35,282 bases of DNA, from positions 1-35,282 of the forward strand of contig CACXCB010000343.1 in the NCBI GenBank assembly GCA_902766005.1, written 5' to 3'. The notes under the pieces are model-generated. The model was given only the letters and a program-made list of their open reading frames with translations. It was not told where the DNA came from and searched no databases. Shown here piece by piece: positions 1 to 8,353 of this stretch. Source of the stretch: an uncultured Erysipelotrichaceae bacterium (GTDB lineage Bacteria > Bacillota_I > Bacilli_A > Erysipelotrichales > Erysipelotrichaceae). Position 1 is the first letter of the stretch. Every line of letters begins with the position of its first letter. Position numbers and translations under genes: made by a program.

Positions 1-78
1 CCTGTTTCTGTAAAGACTATAGACATCAGAAGGACACAAGGCATCAAGAGTGTTTGGGCGATGTTGAAAGCTTTATAA
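1..78 (+). pseudogene. Possible C-terminal tail of TnpB (window-truncated)
   Basis: Reading from base 1, an open frame of 25 codons ends at TAA (76-78), about 45 bases before the IS605-type right-end hairpin. That is where tnpB normally ends in these elements. The zinc-ribbon and RuvC motifs that would identify TnpB are not in the window, so the call depends on position alone. A second frame (from base 3, stop at 96-98) is also open, but its Cys/His/Lys-rich composition looks less protein-like. The gene is cut by the window edge, so whether the full copy is intact cannot be told. Confidence 0.3.
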
Positions 79-155
79 AGAAAAAAACCAAGAGATAAGC
101 AGTGATGCTTATTCTCGGCTTGGAATCCCATCTCTTTAGAGGTGGGAGGTTTCAA
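1..155 (+). mobile_element. Right end of an IS200/IS605-group (IS608-like) insertion sequence
   Basis: A perfect 8-bp stem (127-134 CCCATCTC with 139-146 GAGGTGGG, one U-G pair, TTTA loop) is preceded directly by GAAT (123-126) and followed after five bases by TCAA (152-155). In IS608 the right-end guide tetranucleotide is GAAT at the foot of the hairpin and the right cleavage site is TCAA, so the architecture fits TnpA (HUH/Y1 transposase) right-end recognition. Immediately after TCAA the sequence reads in frame as the middle of a MATE transporter, which places the boundary at 155/156. The left end, tnpA and most of tnpB would lie upstream of the window. The assignment rests on motif order, not on a database match. 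Confidence 0.8.
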
Positions 156-1343
156 TTCATTAATATCTTTCAGATTTTATGTATGGGCATGGGATGCGGT
201 GCTGCTGTATTAACGGCACAGTTTTATGGATCGAAAGATCAGGATGGATTGCGGAAAGTCGTTTCGATCATGTTGAAAGTAGCTTTTGTGATCGCATCGG
301 GATTTACATTGGTTACCTTGTTCTTCTCCAAAGGAATTATGCATATCTATACCAATGATATCGATGTCATTGAAAAGGGATCCGTTTATTTCATGTGGTC
401 TTTGCCGACATTTCTTCTGATGGGTACTTCGCTGACACTGACACAGGTATTGCGTTCCGTGCAGGCAGTCAAGATCCCGTTATATGCAAGCATCGTTGGT
501 TTCTTTACAAACATCTTCTTCAACTGGGTTTTCATCTTCGGTAAATTTGGTATGCCGCAAATGCAGATTGCAGGTGCTGCATTAGGCACGGTAATTGCAC
601 GCATCTTAGAGACAACGATCATTGCCTATTATTTCTTCCATATGGATAACAAAATCGCTTTCAGAATGCATCACATTCTGATGAAAGCCAAAGATTTGCT
701 GGATCGGTATGTAAAATTCTGTCTGCCGGTCATTGCATCTGATCTTCTGCTGGGATTCGGCAATACAGCTGTATCCATTGTCATCGGTCATATGGGCACA
801 TCTTTTGTTGCCGCATATGCGATTATTGCCGTCATACAAAGACTTTCTACCGTATTTACTTCCGGCATAGGGCAGGCTGCCCATACGATTACCGGTAACA
901 GAATCGGCGAAGGAAAAAAGGAACAGGCAAAACAGGAAGCGGTAACGATGCTGTCGATTGCGGTGATTCTGGGTATTGCTGCCGGATTGATCATGAAACT
1001 TTTAGGACCGGTGATCATTTCCCATTACAATATTACTGAGGAAACATCCGTGATTGCATCTAAGATGCTGAATGCGGTAGCATTGATGATTGTTTTCCAA
1101 TCCATGCAGTCTGTTATTACGAAGGGTGTTTTGCGAGGCGGAGGAGATACGAAGTTCTGTCTGGCAATCGATGCCGTATTCCTTTGGATTTTATCCGTAC
1201 CGCTTGGCATTCTGACAGGATTGGTCCTGCATCTGGATCCGTTTATTGTCCTGCTCAGCTTAAAGATCGACTGGGCGGTTAAATCCATCATCGGCACGCA
1301 CCGCATTCTTTCCGGAAAGTGGATCAAAGAATTAACTGCATAA
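156..1343 (+). pseudogene. MATE family multidrug efflux transporter, 5' part displaced by an IS605-type element
   Basis: About 395 residues match the MATE (multi antimicrobial extrusion) family of Na+ or H+ coupled efflux proteins of the inner membrane. Recognisable stretches include GCGAAVLTAQFYGSKD near the start, PLYASIVGFFTNIFFNWVFI in the first half, and the second-repeat GVLRGGGDTKF. Full-length MATE proteins are about 440-460 residues. Here the first transmembrane helix and the usual N-terminal segment are missing, and the reading frame begins exactly after the TCAA right end of an IS200/IS605-like element. The in-frame GTG/ATG at 102-107 lies inside the IS end and would add about 18 IS-encoded residues, so it is not the native start. 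The 5' part probably lies beyond the element, upstream of the window. The downstream hairpin at 1346-1377 ends the transcript. Confidence 0.85.
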
Positions 1344-1345
1344 GA

Positions 1346-1377
1346 AAAAAGAGTATCATTCGATGGATACTCTTTTT
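1346..1377. terminator. Bidirectional intrinsic terminator between the MATE remnant and the esterase
   Basis: GAGTATC (1351-1357) pairs with GATACTC (1366-1372), flanked by a run of A on the left and T on the right, so it can serve both convergent genes. It overlaps the esterase stop codon. Confidence 0.85.
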
Positions 1378-2150
1378 AACAACTCGGGATATAAGAATTT
1401 TAAGAATACAGGGACAATGGTTTCCCAGGAAGCTTCACTGTGTGTGCCGCCTACCACAAGATGCGGGAAGGCAGTGCAACCTTTTTCGGTGAACATCCGA
1501 TTCATCTGCAGCATCATGTCCATCCTTGCGACAAGATCTTTCTTGTCTCCTGTTTCTTCTGAGCCAAGATCCATGTAAATTCTTGTTTCATCAAATTTTG
1601 TTTTTTGAATGAGTTCTTTCAGCGGTTTGAAACAGAAATATGTGGCAGGGGAAACACATGCAGCCTTGGAGAAGACATGATTGTATTTGGTAATACAGTA
1701 TTGAGACATGAGTCCGCCCATGGAGCTGCCGCCGATGCCGACATGTTTTCTGTTTTTGTATAAGCGATACCGTTTTTCACATTCCGGTTTTAATACTTCC
1801 GCAAACCATGCGGCCGTAAATTCTCCCTTGGGAACAATTTCTTCTCCACCCCATATGGTCTTTTGTGAAACCATGGGACAGTATTCATCCATGCGGCTGT
1901 TGCCGATGTGATTGCAATCCTGTCCAATGACGACCAGGTCAATGTGATATTGATCGAGGAAATCTTTGATGCCCCAGGATTTGCCGTATGTAGCATAATG
2001 ATCAAAGAAAAGGTTATGACCGTCAAACATATAAAGCACATCATATTTTTTCTTTGTGTTGTCGTAACTGTCAGGAAGATATACCCAGATCTTCCGTGGA
2101 GACTGGCTGAATGGTGAGATGTCCAATGTGAATTCTTCAACTCTTGACAT
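1356..2150 (-). CDS. Esterase of the alpha/beta-hydrolase (EstD/Fes-like, putative esterase) family
   Basis: 264 residues, no signal peptide, so probably cytoplasmic. The GxSxG nucleophile elbow is seen as GGSSMGG with Ser143 as nucleophile. A C-terminal GGTHSEASW motif supplies the catalytic His237, and the acid is probably Asp194 or a nearby acidic residue in MDLGSEE. This is the pattern of the 'putative esterase' family (feruloyl esterase-like, enterochelin esterase-like). The substrate cannot be read from the sequence. The start overlaps the end of plsY by 14 bases, with GGGAG as ribosome binding site inside plsY, so the two are cotranscribed. No obvious functional link to phospholipid synthesis is visible beyond a possible role in acyl or ester turnover. 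Confidence 0.85.
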   Translation of the reverse strand: MSRVEEFTLDISPFSQSPRKIWVYLPDSYDNTKKKYDVLYMFDGHNLFFDHYATYGKSWGIKDFLDQYHIDLVVIGQDCNHIGNSRMDEYCPMVSQKTIWGGEEIVPKGEFTAAWFAEVLKPECEKRYRLYKNRKHVGIGGSSMGGLMSQYCITKYNHVFSKAACVSPATYFCFKPLKELIQKTKFDETRIYMDLGSEETGDKKDLVARMDMMLQMNRMFTEKGCTAFPHLVVGGTHSEASWETIVPVFLKFLYPELLKRVSIE

Positions 2151-2760
2151 GCTTTTCTCCCATCCATTTGATTTTGCTTTCCGTGCCGTTCATCATGCGC
2201 TGAATATTGCTGTGATGTCTGTAAGTGACAAAAGCCCATAAGATCAAAAGGCTGATGGAAATGGAGATATCACATTTCAAGACAAAGGAAACAATTGCAG
2301 CTATCAGCAGGGAAAGAATTGAGGAAAGAGATACCATGCGGCAAAGCCACAATATGCCAAAGAAACAGAGAACCGGGAAAAAGAACTGCCAGAAATAGTT
2401 GCCTGTTAAGAAAACAGCGATACCGAGGAAGAAGCCATAGCTTGTTGCAACTGCTTTTCCTCCTTTGAATCCGGCAAATAGCGGAAAGCAGTGTCCTATA
2501 CAGCAGGCAAGCCCTGCATAGATTTCCGCACCAGGCGCAATTGAATGGGCAATCATCATGGAGAGGAATGCTTTTAAAGCATCCAGCACCGTAACAATGA
2601 CAGCGACATGTTTCCCCAAAACTCTTCCGGCATTGGAAGCACCGAGATTCCCGGATCCCTCCAGGCGAATATCTTTATGATAGAACAGCTTGCCGATCAC
2701 AAGTGCCCAAGGCACAGACCCAAACAGATAGCTGATCAAAATTGCTAATGCGATCTTCAT
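2137..2760 (-). CDS. plsY: Acyl-phosphate:glycerol-3-phosphate acyltransferase PlsY
   Basis: 207 residues, a very hydrophobic inner-membrane protein. PlsY transfers the acyl group of acyl-phosphate to glycerol-3-phosphate, the first step of phospholipid synthesis in most Gram-positive bacteria. The three signature loops are present in order: GSGNLGASN near residue 36 (usually GSGNxGATN), the glycine-rich GFKGGKAVAT near residue 97, and RHHSNIQRMMNGTE near residue 182. Length is normal for the family. The start is supported by a GGAGG site 7 bases upstream (2768-2772 on the plus strand). It is divergent from parE, as in several Bacillota where plsY adjoins parEC. Confidence 0.95.
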   Translation of the reverse strand: MKIALAILISYLFGSVPWALVIGKLFYHKDIRLEGSGNLGASNAGRVLGKHVAVIVTVLDALKAFLSMMIAHSIAPGAEIYAGLACCIGHCFPLFAGFKGGKAVATSYGFFLGIAVFLTGNYFWQFFFPVLCFFGILWLCRMVSLSSILSLLIAAIVSFVLKCDISISISLLILWAFVTYRHHSNIQRMMNGTESKIKWMGEKHVKS

Positions 2761-2779
2761 AAAAAAACCTCCGTTAAAT

Positions 2780-2788
2780 ATCTTATCA
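2780..2788 (-). promoter_or_regulatory. Extended -10 promoter for plsY
   Basis: On the minus strand the sequence reads TGATAAGAT, a TGn-extended -10, about 20 bases before the plsY start. No good -35 is seen. Confidence 0.5.
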
Positions 2789-2852
2789 CACTTTCCATTG
2801 TTTTTTTAGAAAGGAACAACTTTTCACAAAACAACCACATTGGTTTGTTTTT

Positions 2853-2861
2853 TGGTATAAT
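2853..2861 (+). promoter_or_regulatory. Extended -10 promoter for parE operon
   Basis: TGGTATAAT is a perfect TATAAT with TGn extension, 22 bases before the parE ATG. No consensus -35 is present at 17 bp. A 7-bp inverted repeat (AACCACA at 2833-2839, TGTGGTT at 2864-2870) brackets it. Confidence 0.7.
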
Positions 2862-2883
2862 ATTGTGGTTTCAGGAGAAAAAA

Positions 2884-4803
2884 ATGGCAAAAGAATATAA
2901 CGATAACAGTATTCAGATCTTGGAAGGCCTGGAAGCAGTCAGAAAAAGACCGGGCATGTATATAGGTTCTACAGATGTTCACGGATTACACCATCTCATT
3001 TGGGAAATCGTGGATAACTCCGTCGATGAAGCACTGAACGGATTTGGCAAAAAGATCACGATCACCCTTGAGGAAGATGGCAGCGTCACTGTCAGCGATG
3101 AAGGCAGAGGCATGCCTTTCGGCAAACATGCAAGTGGTAAAAATACACTGGAAGTCATTTTTACCGTTCTGCATGCCGGTGGTAAATTTACATCGCAAGG
3201 CGGCTATAAAACCGCAGGCGGACTTCATGGTGTCGGAGCGTCGGTAGTTAATGCACTCAGTGAATGGCTGAGTGTTGAAAGCGCGCACGATGGAGAGCTG
3301 GTCCGTTTATCATTCAAAGATGGCGGGAAGAAAATCGGCAAGCTTGAACATCTTGGCAAAACGAACAAAACCGGTTCAACCGTTCGTTTCAAACCGGATA
3401 AAAGAATTTTCCAGACAACTGAATTCAAATATTCCGTTGTTTGCGAACGTGCCCGTGAGGAAGCATTCCTGCTCAGCGGTATTGCGATCAGTGTAATTGA
3501 CAAGCGCAATAAAAAAGTACAGACAGAGACATATCACTATGAAGACGGTCTTACGGCTTTTCTGAGCTATCTGCACGAAGACAGAACGTCATTAAGCCAG
3601 CCGGTGAATTTTTCCGGTGATTATGCGGGAATCCATGTGGATTGTGCATTCCAGTATACCGATGATTATCAGGAAAACACCTACAGCTTTGTCAACCTTG
3701 TCAGAACCCCCGTTGGCGGTTCCCATGAAAACGGCTTTAAAACTGCCTTCACCAAGGCAATTAATGACTATGCCAGAAAGTACGGCTTGTTGAAGGAAAA
3801 GGATAAGAATCTTGAAGGCAGTGACGTCAGGGAAGGATTGACCACGATCCTTTCTGTTTCCGTCCCGGAGGAATTGTTACAGTTTGAAGGACAGACCAAG
3901 GCAAAACTCGGTACACCGCAAGCAAAACCTGCCGTAGAGGCAGTGGTCGGAGAAAAGATTTCCTTCTGGCTTGAAGAAAACCGTGATCAAAGCGATATGC
4001 TTATACGCAAGATGCAAAGAGCATACCAGGCACGTGAAGCTGCAAGAAAAGCACGTGATGAAGCCAGAAAAGGCAAGCGTGCGGGAAAAGGGGAAAAAGT
4101 TCTTTCCGGCAAGCTGGCTGCTGCGCAGACAAAGGATTCCAGAATCAAGGAATTATTCCTGGTAGAGGGTGATTCCGCCGGAGGTTCTGCAAAACAGGGA
4201 AGAGATTCCCATTATCAAGCCATTCTTCCGCTTCGCGGAAAAGTATTGAATACAGAAAAATGCTCTCTTTCGGATATTGAGAAAAATGAAGAATTAAACA
4301 CTCTTATTTATACATTAGGGGCAGGTGTCGGACCGAACTTTGACTATACCGAAAGCAATTACGGCAAAGTCATTATCATGACCGATGCCGATGACGACGG
4401 TTCTCATATCCAGATTCTCTTACTGACATTCTTCTACCGCTACATGCGTCCGCTGATCGAACAAGGCATGGTCTATATTGCTTTGCCGCCTTTATACAGG
4501 GTGACAAAGGGCAAGCAAATGCAGTACTGCTATACGGATGATGAACTGGATGAACTTCGCAAGAAGCTTGGCAAAGTCGAGATTCAGCGATACAAAGGTC
4601 TTGGCGAGATGAATGCCACCCAGCTATGGGAAACGACAATGGACCCCGCTACCAGAACATTGATCCAGGTTGGCATCGATGACGGTGTTACGGCTGAAAA
4701 AAGAGTCAGCGTCTTAATGGGAGACAAAGCAGAACTCAGAAGAAAATGGATTGAGGAAAACATTTCCTTTACACTGGAAGATAACTTTCAAATGGAGAAA
4801 TAA
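2884..4803 (+). CDS. parE: DNA topoisomerase IV subunit B
   Basis: 639 residues; the ATPase half of topoisomerase IV, which decatenates daughter chromosomes together with ParC. The N-terminal GHKL ATPase shows RKRPGMYIGSTD, catalytic Glu41 with EIVDNSVDEA, and DEGRGMP around Asp72. The glycine-rich lid GGLHGVGASVVNALS follows. The TOPRIM domain has EGDSAGGSAKQGRD (Glu428) and TDADDDGSH (Asp501, Asp503, Asp505). The C-terminal RYKGLGEMN motif is intact. ParE rather than GyrB is chosen because the partner is ParC-like and the GAGVG region is ParE-like. The start at 2884 is favoured over an upstream TTG at 2845 because AGGAG lies 6 bases before it, the protein then begins MAKEYN like its family, and the promoter overlaps the upstream stretch. 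Confidence 0.96.
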   Translation: MAKEYNDNSIQILEGLEAVRKRPGMYIGSTDVHGLHHLIWEIVDNSVDEALNGFGKKITITLEEDGSVTVSDEGRGMPFGKHASGKNTLEVIFTVLHAGGKFTSQGGYKTAGGLHGVGASVVNALSEWLSVESAHDGELVRLSFKDGGKKIGKLEHLGKTNKTGSTVRFKPDKRIFQTTEFKYSVVCERAREEAFLLSGIAISVIDKRNKKVQTETYHYEDGLTAFLSYLHEDRTSLSQPVNFSGDYAGIHVDCAFQYTDDYQENTYSFVNLVRTPVGGSHENGFKTAFTKAINDYARKYGLLKEKDKNLEGSDVREGLTTILSVSVPEELLQFEGQTKAKLGTPQAKPAVEAVVGEKISFWLEENRDQSDMLIRKMQRAYQAREAARKARDEARKGKRAGKGEKVLSGKLAAAQTKDSRIKELFLVEGDSAGGSAKQGRDSHYQAILPLRGKVLNTEKCSLSDIEKNEELNTLIYTLGAGVGPNFDYTESNYGKVIIMTDADDDGSHIQILLLTFFYRYMRPLIEQGMVYIALPPLYRVTKGKQMQYCYTDDELDELRKKLGKVEIQRYKGLGEMNATQLWETTMDPATRTLIQVGIDDGVTAEKRVSVLMGDKAELRRKWIEENISFTLEDNFQMEK

Positions 4804-7307
4804 TGGCAAAAAAGAAGACGATTGAAGACAATACAAAATATGTGCCGCAGCTGTTAGAGGATATCATGGGTGCCGGTTTTGGCAGATATGCCAAATACAT
4901 TATTCAGGAGCGTGCGCTTCCGGATGCAAGGGATGGCTTAAAACCGGTACAAAGAAGAATCCTATATGCAATGTATCATGACGGCAATACATGGGATCAT
5001 GCATACCGCAAGTCTGCAAAGACCGTAGGTCTTGTTATAGGTAATTACCATCCGCATGGTGATACTTCCGTTTATGATGCCATGGTCCGCATGTCACAAG
5101 ACTGGAAAGTGCGTCTTCCGCTAATAGACATGCATGGCAATAACGGTTCGATCGATGACGACCCGGCTGCAGCTATGCGTTATACCGAAGTCAGACTTGC
5201 GAAAGTCACGCAGGTCATGGAAGATGATCTCGATAAAAATACGGTGGAAATGGCACCGAATTTTGACGATACTGAAAATGAACCTACAGTATTGCCCGTA
5301 CCGTTTCCGGTCATGCTTGTTAACGGAGCTACGGGTATTGCAGCGGGCTATGCGACAAACATGCCTCCGCATAACTTGGGTGAAGTTGTTGATGCAACGA
5401 TATTCCGCATTCAGAATCCCGATTCTACACTAAGCGATATCATGGATATCATGCCGGGACCGGATTTTCCTACAGGTGCAATCGTACAGGGGGAAAAGGG
5501 AATCCGGGATGCATTTGAAACGGGAAAAGGTAGAATCGTTATCCGCTCCAAATGTGAAATCGTCGAAACAAAAACCATCCAGCAGATCATCGTCACTGAA
5601 ATCCCTTATGAAGTCATCAAGGGACAGTTGGTGAAGAAAATGGATGAAATCCGTTTTTCACGTGCGATTGACGGCATTCTGGATGTCAGGGATGAATCCG
5701 ACAGAAACGGCATGCGCATTGTCGTCGACATCAAAAAAGAAGCCGATGCAAACATGATCCTGAATTATTTCTATAAGAATACGGATCTGCAGATTTACTA
5801 CAGCTACAATAATGTAGCGATCATTGATAAATCTCCTGTACAGGTCGGCCTGTTGGGATTATTGGATGCTTTTATCGCTTTCCGCAAAGAAGTCGTACTT
5901 AAGCGTGCAAAGTTTGAACTCGACCGCATGGAAGCAAGAATACACATCATCGAAGGCTTGATGAAAGCTGTATCGATTCTGGATGAAGTGATCCGGATCA
6001 TTCGTGCTTCCAAGGACAAGGCGGATGCGAAAAAGAATTTGATGAAAGCGTACGGCTTTGATGAACCGCAGGCAGAAGCGATCGTTTCCTTGAGGCTTTA
6101 TCGTTTGTCCAACACCGATATTGTGATTCTCAGAGATGAATTTGCCAAACTGATTAACCAGATCGAAGAGACAAAAGCAATATTGGAAAATGAGAATGTA
6201 CTGCATTCGGTTATCATCAAAGAGCTCAAGGCAGTCAAGAAAGAATACGATTCTCCAAGACGTACCAAGATCGAGAAAGAAGTCAGTGAAATTATTATCG
6301 ACAAGGCACAGATGATTACCAATGAAAGAGTCATGGTAACCGTTTCAAGAGACGGGTATGTCAAACGCGTATCTTTGCGTTCCTACAATGCTTCCGGCGA
6401 CATGGAGACTGGCATCAAAAACGGCGATACGCTTGTCGGCATGCTGGAATGTGATACGGTCGATACCTTGCTTCTCTTTACAAACAAAGGCAATTATGCC
6501 CAAGTGCCTGTATGGCAGATCGATGATGCAAGATGGAAGGATATCGGAAGCCATCTGAACAAGATTGTTCGCATCACCGGTGATGACAAGATCATCAATG
6601 CCATTCTGGTGAAGAACTTTACTACATATGCCTGGATTGTTACCATTGCCGATAATGGGCAGATTAAAAAGACACCGGTACAGATGTGGCAGTCACAGAA
6701 GACAAACAAGACAATGACAGCCATGAATGTACCTGCGAACAGCTCTATGCTTTGCGCATATCTTGCTTATGAAAACCAGCAGGCAGTTATGGTTTCTAAA
6801 GACGGTTTCTCCTATCGTTTCAATATTGCAGATGTTCCTTCTACCGGATGCAAATCCAAAGGTGTCAAAGCAATCAATCTTTCCAAAGGAGACAAGCTTG
6901 CTTACGGATGCATTGTCAATGAGAAAGATCCTGCAGTGCTATTTATCACAAAGAACGGAAGCATGAAGCGTGTAAAGATGGATGAAATACCGCTTGGCAA
7001 CAGACCTATGAAAGGCAATCTCATCTGCAAGAAACTGAAAACAAACCCAAGCGAGCTTGCCTATGCACAAGCTGTTTCACCTTCAACTGCACTTGTATTC
7101 TATGACCCTGAAAAACAGGAATTGCGTGCTACCGATGTTGCCTTAAAAAGCAGGGATACCGGTTTCTCCAGTCCGCTTGTCTTAAAGGATGGCTGGCAGA
7201 TTCGTCAGAATATCGAGGAATGCAGAATTATTGATATACCGCAGGATGCGGATTCGACGGTTCATGATGATATTGAAAAGATCAGTCTTTTCGAGGAGGA
7301 TGAATGA
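4803..7307 (+). CDS. parC: DNA topoisomerase IV subunit A
   Basis: 834 residues; the DNA breakage-reunion subunit of topoisomerase IV, partner of the ParE encoded directly upstream (stop and start share one base). It begins with the ParC-type RALPDARDGLKPVQRRILY; the quinolone pocket is HPHGDTSVYDAMV and the catalytic tyrosine is Tyr127 in AAMRYTEVR. The second half is the beta-pinwheel DNA-wrapping domain. No GyrA box (QRRGGKG) is seen, which argues against GyrA. At the classical resistance positions (E. coli ParC Ser80 and Glu84) the protein has Thr88 and Asp92, both residues that occur in wild-type GyrA proteins, so resistance should not be inferred. Confidence 0.96.
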   Translation: MAKKKTIEDNTKYVPQLLEDIMGAGFGRYAKYIIQERALPDARDGLKPVQRRILYAMYHDGNTWDHAYRKSAKTVGLVIGNYHPHGDTSVYDAMVRMSQDWKVRLPLIDMHGNNGSIDDDPAAAMRYTEVRLAKVTQVMEDDLDKNTVEMAPNFDDTENEPTVLPVPFPVMLVNGATGIAAGYATNMPPHNLGEVVDATIFRIQNPDSTLSDIMDIMPGPDFPTGAIVQGEKGIRDAFETGKGRIVIRSKCEIVETKTIQQIIVTEIPYEVIKGQLVKKMDEIRFSRAIDGILDVRDESDRNGMRIVVDIKKEADANMILNYFYKNTDLQIYYSYNNVAIIDKSPVQVGLLGLLDAFIAFRKEVVLKRAKFELDRMEARIHIIEGLMKAVSILDEVIRIIRASKDKADAKKNLMKAYGFDEPQAEAIVSLRLYRLSNTDIVILRDEFAKLINQIEETKAILENENVLHSVIIKELKAVKKEYDSPRRTKIEKEVSEIIIDKAQMITNERVMVTVSRDGYVKRVSLRSYNASGDMETGIKNGDTLVGMLECDTVDTLLLFTNKGNYAQVPVWQIDDARWKDIGSHLNKIVRITGDDKIINAILVKNFTTYAWIVTIADNGQIKKTPVQMWQSQKTNKTMTAMNVPANSSMLCAYLAYENQQAVMVSKDGFSYRFNIADVPSTGCKSKGVKAINLSKGDKLAYGCIVNEKDPAVLFITKNGSMKRVKMDEIPLGNRPMKGNLICKKLKTNPSELAYAQAVSPSTALVFYDPEKQELRATDVALKSRDTGFSSPLVLKDGWQIRQNIEECRIIDIPQDADSTVHDDIEKISLFEEDE

Positions 7308-8353
7308 AAAAGTGTAAAGGATGCGGGATTCTGATGCAGACATCAGATCCTAAACTTCCGGGATATACGCCGAAAGAAAACAGTGACTATTGCCAGCGGT
7401 GTTTTCGCTTAACGCATTATGATGATCTTATGTATTCCATGAAGAAAGGAATCGATCCTGATGCTGTAGTGGATCAGATCGTTAACAGAAAAGGACTGAT
7501 CGTCTGGGTTGTCGATCTATTTGATTTTGAAGCAAACCTGATTGAAGGCTTAAACCGCAAACTGAATGGCAGGGATATCATTCTTGCCGGCACTAAAAAA
7601 GATCTGCTTCCGGAAACACTGAAACCGCAGAAGATTGCGGATTTCATCTTCAGCAGACTGAAGGATGAAAATATCCGTGTCAAGGAACTGGTTTTGCTGG
7701 CAAGAAATGATCAGGATGGCTTGGAGGATCTTTGGGAAGCCATTGAAGATAACCGCAAAGGACAGGATGTCATCCTCATGGGCAGAGCCAATGCCGGAAA
7801 AAGCACTTTGCTGAACAGGCTGATGGCAGAAGATGCACTGACGATATCAAGATATCCCGGTACAACACTGGATTTCAATGAAATGGATATCAACGGCATT
7901 CATTTCATCGATACACCGGGTATTGAAATCGATCACAGCATTCTCATGAATGTAGACGAAAGTGAATTAAAAACCATCATTCCTTCGACTGCATTGAAAC
8001 CGACGGTTTTCCAGTTAAAGGGAGATCAGAGCTTTGCGATCGGCGGACTTGCAAGAATTGATCTGAAGGGATGCGAAAAAGCATCGTGTGTTTTCTATTG
8101 CAGCGACCGCCTGCAGCTTCAAAGGTCAAAGCTGGAGAATGCCGATGCACTATGGGAAAAGCATTACGGAAAAATGTTGAAGCCAGTTGCAACAGAAAAA
8201 CAATTTGCAAGGTTCACAACAACCAAGAAAGACGATAAAATGGATGTAGTCATAGACGGGCTTGGATGGGCCTGTATCAGTGGCACCGTACAAAATGTCA
8301 CAGTTCATGTTCCTAAGGGTGTGGGCATGACATTCAGAAAGGCGATGATATAA
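7304..8353 (+). CDS. yqeH: Ribosome biogenesis GTPase YqeH
   Basis: 349 residues; a circularly permuted GTPase needed for 30S subunit assembly. An N-terminal zinc finger is visible (Cys4, Cys7, Cys30, Cys33). The G motifs come in permuted order: G4-like TKKD at 97-100, then G1 GRANAGKST at 160-168, a G2 Thr near 187, and G3 DTPG at 203-206. The C-terminal part is the YqeH-type RNA-binding region. The usual Asn of G4 (NKxD) is Thr here. Translation is coupled to parC by an ATGA overlap, with GAGGAGG inside the parC end as binding site. With yhbY, yqeK and rsfS downstream it follows the classical Bacillota yqe cluster, minus aroE. Confidence 0.94.
   Translation: MKKCKGCGILMQTSDPKLPGYTPKENSDYCQRCFRLTHYDDLMYSMKKGIDPDAVVDQIVNRKGLIVWVVDLFDFEANLIEGLNRKLNGRDIILAGTKKDLLPETLKPQKIADFIFSRLKDENIRVKELVLLARNDQDGLEDLWEAIEDNRKGQDVILMGRANAGKSTLLNRLMAEDALTISRYPGTTLDFNEMDINGIHFIDTPGIEIDHSILMNVDESELKTIIPSTALKPTVFQLKGDQSFAIGGLARIDLKGCEKASCVFYCSDRLQLQRSKLENADALWEKHYGKMLKPVATEKQFARFTTTKKDDKMDVVIDGLGWACISGTVQNVTVHVPKGVGMTFRKAMI

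Noticed and set aside
102-155. GTG/ATG at 102-107 as native start of the MATE gene
   Set aside because: This stretch is the IS605-type right end (GAAT, hairpin, TCAA); the residues it would encode do not resemble a MATE N-terminus and one membrane helix is missing.
2845-2883. TTG at 2845 as parE start, adding 13 residues
   Set aside because: The promoter -10 lies inside this stretch and AGGAG marks the ATG at 2884, which gives the family-typical beginning.
5064-5081. Fluoroquinolone resistance from ParC Thr88/Asp92
   Set aside because: Both residues occur naturally in susceptible type IIA topoisomerases; no resistance substitution can be claimed.
2884-7307. gyrB-gyrA instead of parE-parC
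   Set aside because: The A subunit lacks a GyrA box and carries ParC-type RALPDARDGLKPVQRR and AAMRYTEVR; the B subunit is ParE-like around GAGVG.
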